DNA of 64,000 nucleotides from Bacillus salacetis (GCF_003581585.1 NZ_QXIR01000002.1:186001-250000); one strand, 5' to 3'; shown: positions 43,900 to 52,489, numbered from the stretch's first letter. Program-made: numbers and translations. The notes: a model not told the origin generated them from the sequence alone.

Positions 43900-44742
43900 T
43901 CACTCCTGGGAGGTATATACGTCTGTATGCCAAGTATTCACCATAGAATGCACCTCGTACCGTACACCCTCATACCCTTCCAGCTGGCCTATACGAAAAT
44001 ACAAAGACTTCATAAAATCAAGCAGATTCTTCTTCTTTCTGAAAAAAGGAACGGTGAAGCCTGTTGAATGATAATACGATTTCAGCTCAAGATTTAATTC
44101 TCCAAGCCACAGAAGCATCTCCTGTTTTGTCAGTCCCTTTTTCAGAAGTGCCTCGATAGCAAAAATCAATCTTTCATCTTCATCATCCATGTAGACAGCT
44201 TCTTTTCCATAACAATTTCTTATGCTTCCGAGGCAGGCAGGGATCAGATCCTTATTAAAATAAGGATGATTAATGGCTGCTGCCAACAGGTCCGCTCCAT
44301 GTGCAATACTGTGAGCCCAGCCTTTTGATTGTACATAACCACGGGTGTCCCTTTCTTCATTGAGATAGAATATAGATTTCCGTATTCCTTCCATAATCAA
44401 TTCCTTTGGTACTGCAAGTATTTCAGCGTCTTTTTCAATCACCAGTGCAGCAGCCAGGGAGGAAAAGCTTCTGGTGAAAACAGAATCAGTACCCCTTTCA
44501 CCGATTTTATAAAATAAATGTTCATCATTGATGGACGTTTGCAGCAATCGTATTAATTGAGCTGGCGAAAGAATATCTTTCGTAACCCAATTATAAAAGG
44601 TGGTGTAAATGACACGGTCTCTTAATTCGGGATCCGGATGCCCTATATTTTCGATCATCTCTGTTAAGATCGAATCCAAATCCATATCCGGGTTGTCAGC
44701 ATTTGAAGCTGTGAATTCGTTCAGTTTCTCTGTTAAATTCAT
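43900..44742 (-). CDS. DUF2785 protein
   Basis: 280 residues, soluble and helical. The segment GYVQSKGWAHSIAHGADLLAA and YMDDEDERL match DUF2785 proteins, whose function is unknown. The start codon overlaps the stop of the upstream acetyltransferase gene (ATGA), which implies coupled expression; together they may modify or regulate the same target. Confidence 0.8.
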   Translation of the reverse strand: MNLTEKLNEFTASNADNPDMDLDSILTEMIENIGHPDPELRDRVIYTTFYNWVTKDILSPAQLIRLLQTSINDEHLFYKIGERGTDSVFTRSFSSLAAALVIEKDAEILAVPKELIMEGIRKSIFYLNEERDTRGYVQSKGWAHSIAHGADLLAAAINHPYFNKDLIPACLGSIRNCYGKEAVYMDDEDERLIFAIEALLKKGLTKQEMLLWLGELNLELKSYYHSTGFTVPFFRKKKNLLDFMKSLYFRIGQLEGYEGVRYEVHSMVNTWHTDVYTSQE

Positions 44743-45302
44743 GACGATTCCTCAATTCCACTATTATTCCACTCGTCAGCCAGCATCCCATAGACCTGAT
44801 GATCTACAAATTGGCCATACAACTTTTCCGCCTGCCTGATCTTGCCCTCATTGGTAAAGTTCAATCGTTCAGGAATGCTTCTGCTTTTTTTATTTTGTAC
44901 AGCTGCCCTGACTTCCACTTTGTTCAATTGAAGATCGTGAAATGCATAATCAGTCAGAGCACTGACGGCCCTTGTCATTATTCCATTGCCTTGAAATTCA
45001 CTTCCAAGCCAATATCCCACATAAGCGATACTGCTGGACCAGTCTATTGAATTAAAGCCTGCGGTTCCAGCAACCTTCCCTTTGAAAAGTATCAAGGTGG
45101 TCATACTTTTTTGTGCTGCATAGTTAGCCAAGGCTGTTGACAGGAATTCCTTGGTGTCCTCTGGTGTTCTGGTTCCGTCAAGCCACGGCAGCCATTCCCG
45201 GAGATATTCCCGGGAGGAATCGGTCAACTTGAAAAACTCTTCTGCATCACGCGGGTCCGGCAGTTTCAAAGACAAATCTTCGTCGATTTTATGTATAAAC
45301 AT
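44739..45302 (-). CDS. RimJ/RimL-type GNAT acetyltransferase
   Basis: 187 residues of the RimL family: LKLPDPRDAEEFF at the start, GYWLGSEFQGNGIMTRAV for acetyl-CoA binding. RimL-type enzymes acetylate protein N-termini or small molecules. Two ATGs are present; the one at 45302 is correctly spaced after AAGGAG, whereas the one at 45311 touches it. It overlaps the DUF2785 gene by four bases. A possible structured RNA lies upstream. Confidence 0.85.
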   Translation of the reverse strand: MFIHKIDEDLSLKLPDPRDAEEFFKLTDSSREYLREWLPWLDGTRTPEDTKEFLSTALANYAAQKSMTTLILFKGKVAGTAGFNSIDWSSSIAYVGYWLGSEFQGNGIMTRAVSALTDYAFHDLQLNKVEVRAAVQNKKSRSIPERLNFTNEGKIRQAEKLYGQFVDHQVYGMLADEWNNSGIEESS

Positions 45303-45345
45303 AGAGCTCATCTCCTTGAATAGCTAAAAACTGGAAAATATTAAT

Positions 45346-45416
45346 ATCGGATATTAAAGAAGCCCACTGAGTGTGAGCTTCGAGTTCCCCATTCCCGCCC
45401 TCGCCTTTCATATCCG
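45346..45416 (-). ncRNA. structured leader with closing stem and terminator-like hairpin
   Basis: On the minus strand ATCGGATAT and ATATCCGAT form a perfect 9-bp outer stem about 70 bases long overall. Inside, GAAGCTCAC pairs with GTGGGCTTC around ACTCA, and CGAG pairs with CTCG. It lies 45-115 bp before the GNAT start codon. I cannot assign it to a known family. Confidence 0.35.
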
Positions 45417-45480
45417 ATGCGTGGTCATAAATGTAATATAAACAAGGTAATCAGTCTTTTATACTGAGAGGAAATTGTAC

Positions 45481-45530
45481 TATCGGACTTGAACCGATGG
45501 GCACTCTCCCAGCCCGACCAAAGATTTTCT
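45481..45530 (-). ncRNA. tRNA T-arm-like hairpin pair (pseudo-tRNA candidate)
   Basis: On the minus strand GGGCTGGGAGAGTGCCC is followed directly by ATCGGTTCAAGTCCGAT, a perfect T arm with the TTCAAGT loop; the first hairpin has a D-arm-like GGGAGAG. No acceptor stem or anticodon arm fits, so it is not a working tRNA. Pseudo-tRNAs within longer regulatory RNAs have been described in the Bacillus cereus group; the link here is only by analogy. Confidence 0.35.
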
Positions 45531-45587
45531 TTTTGCATCCGCTATATGATTAAGGCTACACCTGGCCCTTATTATCAAGTCATTGGA

Positions 45588-46043
45588 TTAATCCAGTTCA
45601 GTCAGCCAGTTTGCCTGCTGGATCATTGTATCCAATATACGGTACTCTTTTGACAAATCATCAATTTCTTTCTGTAACTTTCGGACACTGACAGTCGGCA
45701 CCCTGCGGATTTCAGACATGCTGTATCTGCCTTCGACCAATGATGCCTGGTCAGCCAGCGCCTGGAGCATCTGTCTCTTCTGCATGAGCATATCCCTCTT
45801 CACAAGTGCATCTGAAAGCATTCCGTAAGGCTGCAGTTCAGTTAATGCATTGGCCTTTTGTATCCTGCCAACCAATTCTTCCAATTTCTTGAATGACCTC
45901 TTCATTTCTTTTAATAAGCTCTGCGGATCCTCCGGGGGCTCTTCCCCTTCCTGGATGACAGCAGACCTTTCAAGTCTTCCTGACATTTGTGCAAGCCTTT
46001 TTTGCAAATCTGCTCTTTCAAGCAATGCTTCTGCCAATTTCAC
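45588..46043 (-). CDS. DIP1984-family protein
   Basis: 151 residues, almost entirely helical and probably a coiled-coil bundle. The start MKLAEALLERADLQKRL and the EIDDLSKEYRILDTMIQQANW end match the DIP1984 (septicolysin-related) family, whose function is unknown. The frame opens at 46052; GTG at 46043 follows GGGGGTGG and gives the family start. The possible structured RNA lies directly downstream. Confidence 0.8.
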   Translation of the reverse strand: MKLAEALLERADLQKRLAQMSGRLERSAVIQEGEEPPEDPQSLLKEMKRSFKKLEELVGRIQKANALTELQPYGMLSDALVKRDMLMQKRQMLQALADQASLVEGRYSMSEIRRVPTVSVRKLQKEIDDLSKEYRILDTMIQQANWLTELD

Positions 46044-46167
46044 CAATACCACCCCCAGCTTAATTTCCTCGATTTACCAACTTCATTGATAATACCACAC
46101 ATTACTGAATTCTGAAAAGACAGATTTTATGATTGCCAAAGCTTATTACAGGATTAAAATCCCCTTC

Positions 46168-47067
46168 TTACTTCAGCACTTGCCTCTTCCTTTTCAATCC
46201 CACGTCCACATTGGTCAGAATGATCGCACCAAGAATCAAGAAAATTCCTGTCCACTGGATCCATGTGACATATTCATGGAGAAACAGCATGGATAAAATG
46301 ATGGTGACAGGCAACTCTGCAGATCCCAGAATACTTCCGATACTTGATCCGATATGCGGCATTCCGTAAGCGAATAGAAAAGGAGGGATGAAGACACCAA
46401 AGAAGCCAAGGACTGTTCCATAAACACCTATATTTCCCGCACTCCCCATTCCTTCCTTAAGCAGAGCTGGCAAAAAATAGAGGGAAACAAACAGAAAACT
46501 TCCTGTTACCATATAGAAGCTCCTTTGCACTGCGGAAATATCCGGTGCTATTCTTGCATTCGCAAAAATGAAAAGGGCGAAGGCACCCGCCGCGGCCAGC
46601 CCTGCCAGGATGCCATTTACATCAAGCGAGGAAGAAGTTCCATCCAGAGATATCCTGCTGCTGAGGACCGTTCCAGCAAGAAGAATGAGAATGGCAGCCA
46701 ATGTTTTCCTGTCTGGCGAGCGGTTTTCCACCGCACAATCAAGCAAGATTCCAATCCACACAAATTGAAACAATAAGATGATTGCAAAAGATGCTTCAAC
46801 CGTTTGCAGAGAAGTATAATAAAAGACTCCCACCAACCCAGAGGGGATTCCGCCTGCAATTAAAAAAAGCTTCACTTTCGTTGAAAGAGTTTGTTTTACA
46901 GTGGTGAAAGAGTAAACCAGTGCTAATATGGACCATCCTATAAAAAATTGTGCAAAGGTCACTTCTGCGATTTTCATTCCATTTTGGTATGCCAGTTTTA
47001 CAACTGTGGAAAGCACTCCGTACGAGCAGGCACCTATAAAAACCGCGAAAAGGTATTTCCATTTCAT
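46168..47067 (-). CDS. EamA-family (DMT) transporter
   Basis: About 299 residues with ten membrane helices in two EamA repeats (1-145 and 150-295). It exports or imports small metabolites; the substrate is unknown. The frame opens with GTG at 47076; ATG at 47067 after GAGGTGG is preferred. Single gene; about 190 bp separate it from the DinB-GNAT gene upstream. Confidence 0.82.
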   Translation of the reverse strand: MKWKYLFAVFIGACSYGVLSTVVKLAYQNGMKIAEVTFAQFFIGWSILALVYSFTTVKQTLSTKVKLFLIAGGIPSGLVGVFYYTSLQTVEASFAIILLFQFVWIGILLDCAVENRSPDRKTLAAILILLAGTVLSSRISLDGTSSSLDVNGILAGLAAAGAFALFIFANARIAPDISAVQRSFYMVTGSFLFVSLYFLPALLKEGMGSAGNIGVYGTVLGFFGVFIPPFLFAYGMPHIGSSIGSILGSAELPVTIILSMLFLHEYVTWIQWTGIFLILGAIILTNVDVGLKRKRQVLK

Positions 47068-47255
47068 TAATTCCACCTCTTCTGATAAGAAAGATGACGT
47101 TTCAGGCTTTTCCGTAGTCTATTGCGTACATATTCACAGGCTCTATCCAATACCCTTTCAAATAGTAGAGGGACTTGCGCTCTTCTCTCTCTAAGAAGCA
47201 ACCTCTTGTTTCCCGGAGGAAAATTCCGGTCATTAAAATTCTACGGATTCCTTTT

Positions 47256-48290
47256 TTATTCATCTGCTGGATTAATAATTGCCAGCACCTGATGATCCTC
47301 CCATTTTCCGTTGATCCTTACATTTTTCCTTGCTATGCCTTCTTTTTGAAATCCCGACTTTTCCAATACCCTGATCGATCCCACATTGTGGGGCATCACC
47401 CCTGCCTCGATCCTATGAAGCCTGAGCTCTGCAAATCCGAACTGGACAATAAGCTTTGCTGCTTCCGTAGCATAGCCCCTCCCATTATGGCCGTGATCCA
47501 GGAAGTACCCTATGAAAGCGCTTTGTAAGGAGCCACGCAAGACCTGGAATAGATTGATCGTCCCTATCAATCTATCTTCCCGGCTCAAGTAAATTCCAAA
47601 ATGATACGCATGGTCATTTTCCTTGTCCCTGGCAAACTGCCTTATACGCTCCTTCTGTCCTTCCACAGTATAAAATCCTGCCGCCCTGTCCATGGAAAAT
47701 GCCTCAAAAAACTCTTTATTGTCCTTTTGCAATCGAAGAAGCTCCATCACTTCCTGTCCGCTAAGCTCTTTTAGATAAATATCCTTGCCCATCAAGATAT
47801 CGGTTTCGGTTACAGAATCATTTATACTTTCAATAGAATCTTTGAGATGCTCATCAATTTGTTTTTTGTGTCTTTCATCATGCTCAATCAAACCTTGAAA
47901 GTAACCATTCCAGGTTATCGATTTTCCTGGTACCTTTTGTGCGAAAGCTTCTTCAGGCATTTCCTGAAGATAACCTGTCAGCTCTTTTCTTATATTGACG
48001 AATAAATCGATAAGGTCTTCCTTGTTCATACTTCGTGCTAATACAGCAGCAGTCTCATTCAACCTATCAACGGTCACATCAGCTTGCGGCGGCTGTTCGT
48101 TTCTTAGAAAAGGTATTAACCGATTGTCTATGACAAACTGGTCCCAATGCAGGAAATGGGAAATCACTTCGGCAGTCCCCCATGAGCCCTCTTTAAATGG
48201 CTTAAACCAAAGATTATCGGGCAGCTGCTTAAATATCAATACCCATTCTGCCAGTTCCCGCTTCTGATTGATGATTTTTTCTTTTCTCAT
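47256..48290 (-). CDS. DinB / RimJ-type GNAT fusion protein
   Basis: 344 residues. Residues about 1-155 are a DinB bundle with the histidines in VISHFLHWD and IEHDERHKKQIDEH; residues about 165-344 are a RimJ/RimL-type GNAT with GYFLDHGHNGRGYATEAA and GVMPHNVGSIRVLEKSGF. The two activities are usually separate proteins (a thiol transferase or metal protein, and an N-acetyltransferase). The fusion suggests a two-step modification of one small molecule, possibly detoxification. ATG follows GGGGGAGG. Confidence 0.83.
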   Translation of the reverse strand: MRKEKIINQKRELAEWVLIFKQLPDNLWFKPFKEGSWGTAEVISHFLHWDQFVIDNRLIPFLRNEQPPQADVTVDRLNETAAVLARSMNKEDLIDLFVNIRKELTGYLQEMPEEAFAQKVPGKSITWNGYFQGLIEHDERHKKQIDEHLKDSIESINDSVTETDILMGKDIYLKELSGQEVMELLRLQKDNKEFFEAFSMDRAAGFYTVEGQKERIRQFARDKENDHAYHFGIYLSREDRLIGTINLFQVLRGSLQSAFIGYFLDHGHNGRGYATEAAKLIVQFGFAELRLHRIEAGVMPHNVGSIRVLEKSGFQKEGIARKNVRINGKWEDHQVLAIINPADE

Positions 48291-48468
48291 AGAACCTCCC
48301 CCAACCCAAAAAGTTTAATGAATGATAGCGAATTTTTCAAAATTTTTGTGTCAGCATGAATATACCATATTTTTCATAAACTGAATGTATCATTTTTGCA
48401 ATTTTCTTCAAATGAACAAAAGGAGTCCTTGAGGAACTCCCTTTGCTGCACCTTCCCTAATTAGAATT
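48291..48468. other. intergenic region upstream of the DinB-GNAT gene
   Basis: About 180 bp. A hairpin AGGAGTCCTTGAGGAACTCC (about 48421-48440) may be a terminator for clpP read through the MITE copy I. Confidence 0.3.
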
Positions 48469-48609
48469 GGCTGTTCTCAATACAATTCCAAGATCCGGAT
48501 TTTCCCCCTTTATTACTCCCGAAAAAGAAGAGCATCTCTTTTCCCTCCTGCCTGCCAGGATTTCAAGAGACATTTATATTCAATGGAAGCAAAGTTTACG
48601 AATAGAGCC
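48469..48609 (+). mobile_element. MITE-like dispersed element, copy I (141 bp, decayed)
   Basis: GGCTGTTCTCA at left and AGCAAAGTTTACGAATAGAG at right are recognisable, as are GATCCGGATTTTCCCC and GAAAAAGAAGAGCATCTC. The target duplication is no longer clear. It lies 16 bp downstream of the clpP stop. Confidence 0.75.
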
Positions 48610-48624
48610 TTTAACATAGAAGCA

Positions 48625-49197
48625 TTACACAATTTTATCAATAATCCCATATTCAAGCGCCTCGCGGGCAGACATGAAATAATCTCTGTCTGTATCCACT
48701 GCCACTCTCTGGATATCCTGCCCGGTCCTCTCAGCAATGATTGAATTGAGGCGCTCCTTTAATTTTAGAATCCGCTTTGCAGAAATCTCAATATCTGTTG
48801 CCTGCCCCCTTGCACCGCCGAGAGGCTGATGTATCATTATTTCACTATTGGGAAGGGAAAAGCGCTTCCCTTTCGTCCCTGCAAGAAGGAGCATAGCCCC
48901 AAATGATGCAGCCATCCCAGTGCAGATCGTACAAATATCCGGTTTGATATATTGCATCGTGTCGAATATAGCAAAGCCTGCTGAGGTTGAACCTCCCGGA
49001 CTATTGATGTACAGGGAAATATCCTTCTCGCTATCCTCGGCAGCCAGAAATAAAAGCTGAGCAACGACATTGTTTGCCACATGATCATTTATTTCTTCCC
49101 CAATCATGACAATCCTGTCTTTCAATAGCCTTGAGAAAATATCATACGACCGTTCTCCGCCTTTTGTCTGTTCGATTACATAGGGAACTGCTCCCAT
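48625..49197 (-). CDS. clpP: ClpP-like protease subunit (paralogue)
   Basis: 190 residues with the full catalytic triad Ser98 (GMAASFGA), His123 (MIHQPLGG) and Asp172 (DTDRDYF), and the N-terminal [14 protein letters not shown] loop used for ATPase docking. It should form the tetradecameric protease chamber. Compared with the housekeeping protein the sequence is divergent ([26 protein letters not shown]). It starts 14 bp after the ECF sigma gene and has a GGAGG site overlapping the gap, so the two are one operon. Probably a stress-specific second ClpP. Confidence 0.9.
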   Translation of the reverse strand: MGAVPYVIEQTKGGERSYDIFSRLLKDRIVMIGEEINDHVANNVVAQLLFLAAEDSEKDISLYINSPGGSTSAGFAIFDTMQYIKPDICTICTGMAASFGAMLLLAGTKGKRFSLPNSEIMIHQPLGGARGQATDIEISAKRILKLKERLNSIIAERTGQDIQRVAVDTDRDYFMSAREALEYGIIDKIV

Positions 49198-49211
49198 AAT
49201 TCACCCTCCGT

Positions 49212-49889
49212 TTATGCAGCAAGGACAGGATTCTGCAGTGAAGAGCGACCTTCGCGAGGAAAGAGTTCAGATGCATATGAAGAGTTGACAGATACAGGCC
49301 ATGCATTGCTGGAAGCGGTTAGGATTTCAATCACTTCTTTTGCTTCCTCCTTAATGATTCCGCTGGCTATCCCATCAATCCATCCAGTAGCAATCTCTGC
49401 ATTACCATCCAGGCGGCCGGTTTTCAATCGGGTCCTCATCCTGAATAAAGATGCCTTCACTGCACCTTCAGATAATGATAATTCCTCAGATATCTCTTTA
49501 TAATTGTAATGGAACACATCCTTCAACAGAAAGATCACTGTCTGCTGCAATGTAAAATTCTTCAATATATTTTCAATTAAATAAGAAATGTCACTCGAAG
49601 AAGACATCTCACGGCTTTCTTCTTTCTGTACCTTGTCAGATAGAGATTCCCTGGCCCTCTTCCGTACAGTATCAATCCAATTATTTCTCGCAATGGTGTA
49701 CAGTAATGCACTGTTCAGTTTTTGGTTTGTTTCTTTATAAGAATTGAGCACTTTGTAAATCGTTTCTTGAGCAAGATCTTCCCCATCCCATTTATCACCT
49801 GTCAGATTCCAGCAATAGGACCTTAATTGAGGATAGACCTTCATGATTTGATCCGCGGCATCATGGGTCTTGCCAAGCTTAGCATTCAA
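49212..49889 (-). CDS. ECF-type sigma-70 family factor
   Basis: 225 residues: region 2 (about 18-85, YPQLRSYCWNLTGDKWDGED, IARNNWIDTVRKR) and region 4 (about 110-160, QQTVIFLLKDVF, YKEISEELSLSEGAVKASLFR). A C-terminal extension of about 60 residues follows region 4, longer than in simple ECF factors, and may hold a regulatory function. TTG start at 49889 follows AAAGGAG. No anti-sigma gene is adjacent; clpP follows 14 bp later. Regulated proteolysis or the C-terminal tail could replace an anti-sigma factor; this is inference. Confidence 0.85.
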   Translation of the reverse strand: MNAKLGKTHDAADQIMKVYPQLRSYCWNLTGDKWDGEDLAQETIYKVLNSYKETNQKLNSALLYTIARNNWIDTVRKRARESLSDKVQKEESREMSSSSDISYLIENILKNFTLQQTVIFLLKDVFHYNYKEISEELSLSEGAVKASLFRMRTRLKTGRLDGNAEIATGWIDGIASGIIKEEAKEVIEILTASSNAWPVSVNSSYASELFPREGRSSLQNPVLAA

Positions 49890-49923
49890 TTTCTTTCACT
49901 CCTTTGGGTACCTCTATATTAGA

Positions 49924-49950
49924 AACGGATGAATCACATGAAAAGTTACG
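49924..49950 (-). promoter_or_regulatory. candidate autoregulatory ECF promoter
   Basis: The minus strand reads CGTAAC, 17 bp, CGTT upstream of the sigma gene. Together with the following AATATAG.GG this resembles the sequence before the plsY-like operon (30531-30505). Confidence 0.35.
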
Positions 49951-49967
49951 GGCCGAAGGAACTTTAG

Positions 49968-49992
49968 CAAAAATTGGGGCACTTTCCCCAAA
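49968..49992 (-). terminator. intrinsic terminator of the SRPBCC gene
   Basis: On the minus strand TTGGGG AAAGTG CCCCAA is followed by TTTTTG. Confidence 0.65.
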
Positions 49993-50091
49993 AAGCCTGC
50001 CCCCTCAGATACTTTAAAAGATGGTGCAGTTTTTTCCGTCTTGTTACTATGAAATTCTTATCACTGGCAGCAAAGTCCGTTTCAAACGTTT

Positions 50092-50535
50092 CTACAAAAA
50101 TAAGTCATTTTTACAAACAATTCCATATTCCAAGTGCATTTTCAATAACATCAGCGCTTCTCCCCAACCTGAAGCACAATTTACCAATGCGGCCTGGTCA
50201 GCTGGAGATGAACTGTAACCTTCTTCTTCTATATGAACTATCGTCCCATCCTTATATGGTTCCAATGAAAGGTTCACTGTTGTAGTGGAATCCCCCGGTT
50301 TCCAATAAAAGCTGAAAAAGCTGGGTGAATCCGCTTTGATTATTCTCCCTACGTCTTCAATCATATTCCCGTCAGGCTGTTCCCACCTTAATGTTATTGC
50401 ACCTGTTCCCTGGTGCCCGAATTCCAAAGAAGCCCCGGTTGTAAACCAGGCATCCCATCCTTTGGCAGTGGTGAGTGTTTCATAAACTTTTCTTTGTTCT
50501 GCCTTAATAAATACTCTATGAGATATGCGATCCAT
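50092..50535 (-). CDS. SRPBCC/AHSA1-type protein
   Basis: 147 residues of the START-like Bet v1 fold (activator of Hsp90 ATPase homologue group): ISHRVFIKAEQRKVYETLTT at the start and GWGEALMLLKMHLEYG at the end. These proteins bind hydrophobic ligands; role unknown. ATG follows CCGGAG. Single gene. Confidence 0.85.
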   Translation of the reverse strand: MDRISHRVFIKAEQRKVYETLTTAKGWDAWFTTGASLEFGHQGTGAITLRWEQPDGNMIEDVGRIIKADSPSFFSFYWKPGDSTTTVNLSLEPYKDGTIVHIEEEGYSSSPADQAALVNCASGWGEALMLLKMHLEYGIVCKNDLFL

Positions 50536-50605
50536 TTACTCCGGTCCTCTCTAATAAAAGAATTTTCAGATAAATTATACCAATTGCACTATTGAAAGTG
50601 AATAT

Positions 50606-50635
50606 TAAAAAGGACACCTTTAACTGGTGTCCTTA
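50606..50635 (-). terminator. intrinsic terminator of the mhqED operon
   Basis: AAGGACACC pairs with GGTGTCCTT; on the minus strand it is followed by TTTTAAT. Confidence 0.8.
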
Positions 50636-50641
50636 AATCTG

Positions 50642-51244
50642 TTAGTATTTTTGTTTAAACCAATACGCTGCCTCGTCAACTTCATCTTTTGTCAGCTGAT
50701 GCCCGCCTTTTGTCCAAAATTCTTGTACATCCGCATTGGAATTCCTGAGTGCATCTGCAAGTTCCTTTGTTTCCTGTGCCGGGATCAAAGGATCGTTTTC
50801 GCCTGCCCCGATAAATACCGGTGTACCGGTTAAATCCGGCATTTTCATTCCGCGCAGAGGAACCATGGCATGGAACAGGATGGCACCATTAAGTGCATCG
50901 CTATAGTGATACATCAGGCTGGCCGCTATATTGGCACCATTGGAATACCCTATTGCCAATACATTATTGCGGTCAAATCCGTACTGAACCGCACAATCAT
51001 CGATAAACTCCTTCAATTCCCTTGTTCTGAGTATAAGATCTTTTTCATCAAATACACCTTCAGCGAGTCTGCGGAAGAACCGGGGCATCCCATTTTCCGA
51101 AACATTCCCTCTCACCCCGAGGACCGAGTGACCCGGTGCAATCATCTCAGCCAGCGGCAATAGATCGCGCTCATTTCCGCCTGTACCATGTAAAAGGAGC
51201 AGGGTTGGTCCCGCTGTCGTACCTTGTTTATAAATGTGTTCCAT
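50642..51244 (-). CDS. mhqD: carboxylesterase MhqD
   Basis: 200 residues, an alpha/beta hydrolase with the oxyanion loop LHGTGGNERDL, nucleophile elbow GYSNG (Ser about residue 114), acid in GENDPL and His in GGHQLT. It closely parallels B. subtilis MhqD (YodD), including GMPRFFRRLAEGVFDE. In B. subtilis MhqD is induced by quinones and azo compounds through MhqR. It begins 16 bp after mhqE, forming the same pair. Confidence 0.88.
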   Translation of the reverse strand: MEHIYKQGTTAGPTLLLLHGTGGNERDLLPLAEMIAPGHSVLGVRGNVSENGMPRFFRRLAEGVFDEKDLILRTRELKEFIDDCAVQYGFDRNNVLAIGYSNGANIAASLMYHYSDALNGAILFHAMVPLRGMKMPDLTGTPVFIGAGENDPLIPAQETKELADALRNSNADVQEFWTKGGHQLTKDEVDEAAYWFKQKY

Positions 51245-51260
51245 ACGTGACTGTTCCCTC

Positions 51261-52244
51261 CTATTCTTTTGTCTCCAGGGGTTTCAAGCGTGCTTCTATC
51301 TGATCACGCTGATTTTCAAAGTAAGGCGGCAGAGCCAATTTCTCACCGAGGTGATCGAAATCTTCGTCCCCTTCAAACCCAGGTCCATCAGTGGCAAGCT
51401 CAAACAGAATGCCGTTTGCCTCACGGAAATATAAGGAACGGAAATAGTATCTTTCCACAAATCCAGAGCTTGGGATCCGGAGTTCATTCAACAATTCCAC
51501 CCATTTCTTCAGCTCTTCTTCGCTTTCAACTCTGTAAGCTACATGGTGGACACTTCCACGTCCCGGCCTTTCAATCGGAAGGTCGGGGCGTTCAATGATA
51601 TGGACCTCTGCTCCGGTTCCTCCTTCGCCCGTCTCCAGGATATTCACGTCAAATTGTTTTTCGCCGATCTTGGTTGAATAGCTGCCCTTCCTTCGGTAAC
51701 CCATGAGATCAGTCAGGATCTTTTCTGTATTTTCCCTCTTGGCCACTGTTAAATGAACAGGTCCCAATCCCCGGATCGCATACTCTTCAGGTACCGGGCT
51801 TTTTTCCCAAGGCTTACCGCCTTCCACACCCTTGTTGAGTTCATCGGAAACCAGCATAAGGCGCTGTCCCTCAAAATCCCTAAAAGCGAGAGACCCTCTT
51901 CCGCTTTCAGTAGAAACTCCGTCATGTTCCACTCCTTCCGCTTCCAATCTCTTCACCCAATAATTCAGGGCTTCATCGGATGGAACACGCAAAGATGTTG
52001 TTGAAATACTGTTGGTCCCTTTGTGAGTACGTCCCGCATTTGGAATTTCGAAAAATGTCAGGTCGGTTCCCGGATTTCCTCTTTCATCAGCGTAAAATAA
52101 ATGGTAAACGGACGTATCATCCTGATTTACTGTTTTCTTAACCAGCCTCATGCCCAGTACTTTCGTGTAAAATCTATAATTTTCTTTTGCGTTTGCTGTA
52201 ATCGCAGATACATGGTGCTGCCCCTTCAGTGGTTTAAGTTCCAA
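51261..52244 (-). CDS. mhqE: ring-cleaving dioxygenase-like MhqE (VOC family)
   Basis: 327 residues with two VOC modules; metal ligands are expected at HHVSAI, HLTV-type and FELATDGPGF positions. Members of the MhqA/MhqE/MhqO group open hydroquinone rings or bind quinone-thiol adducts. TTG start at 52244 follows GAGGGG. It pairs with mhqD downstream and a possible MhqR operator upstream. Confidence 0.87.
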   Translation of the reverse strand: MELKPLKGQHHVSAITANAKENYRFYTKVLGMRLVKKTVNQDDTSVYHLFYADERGNPGTDLTFFEIPNAGRTHKGTNSISTTSLRVPSDEALNYWVKRLEAEGVEHDGVSTESGRGSLAFRDFEGQRLMLVSDELNKGVEGGKPWEKSPVPEEYAIRGLGPVHLTVAKRENTEKILTDLMGYRRKGSYSTKIGEKQFDVNILETGEGGTGAEVHIIERPDLPIERPGRGSVHHVAYRVESEEELKKWVELLNELRIPSSGFVERYYFRSLYFREANGILFELATDGPGFEGDEDFDHLGEKLALPPYFENQRDQIEARLKPLETKE

Positions 52245-52307
52245 GAAAAACCCCTCCTCTTTAATTCATCATAAATAGTATGGCTTATAAACAATCATAA
52301 CGTGAAT

Positions 52308-52325
52308 TATCTCAAATTCAAAGTA
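52308..52325. promoter_or_regulatory. possible MhqR operator
   Basis: TATCTCAAATTCAAAGTA resembles a degenerate form of the MhqR box (imperfect inverted TATCTcgaAtTCgAGATA), 64 bp upstream of mhqE. Only one half is well kept. Confidence 0.3.
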
Positions 52326-52340
52326 ATTTATCTTGATTTC

Positions 52341-52395
52341 CTTTAGCGCTTTAAAGCAGCCGGGGACTGTCCCCGGCTGCTTTAAAGCGCTAAAG
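52341..52395. repeat. 55-bp perfect palindrome, GGGGACTGTCCCC core (copy 3)
   Basis: The 27-bp arms (CTTTAGCGCTTTAAAGCAGC then CGGGGAC) are exact reverse complements around a single T. Core and TTTAAAGC arms are shared with copies at 7011 and 40974. It lies between the divergent mhqE and the secreted-protein gene. Confidence 0.93.
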
Positions 52396-52489
52396 CCGCC
52401 AGTTCTATTCCATATATTTGAAGTTATTCTCCGAAATGTTTATGCACAATATAAGTTTAAATTAAAAGATTATACGGAGTGGTCTTCAT

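Noticed and set aside
45420-45600. A functional tRNA (including tRNA-Sec) on the minus strand
   Set aside because: A T arm and D-arm-like hairpin exist, but no acceptor stem, anticodon arm or CCA end can be paired.
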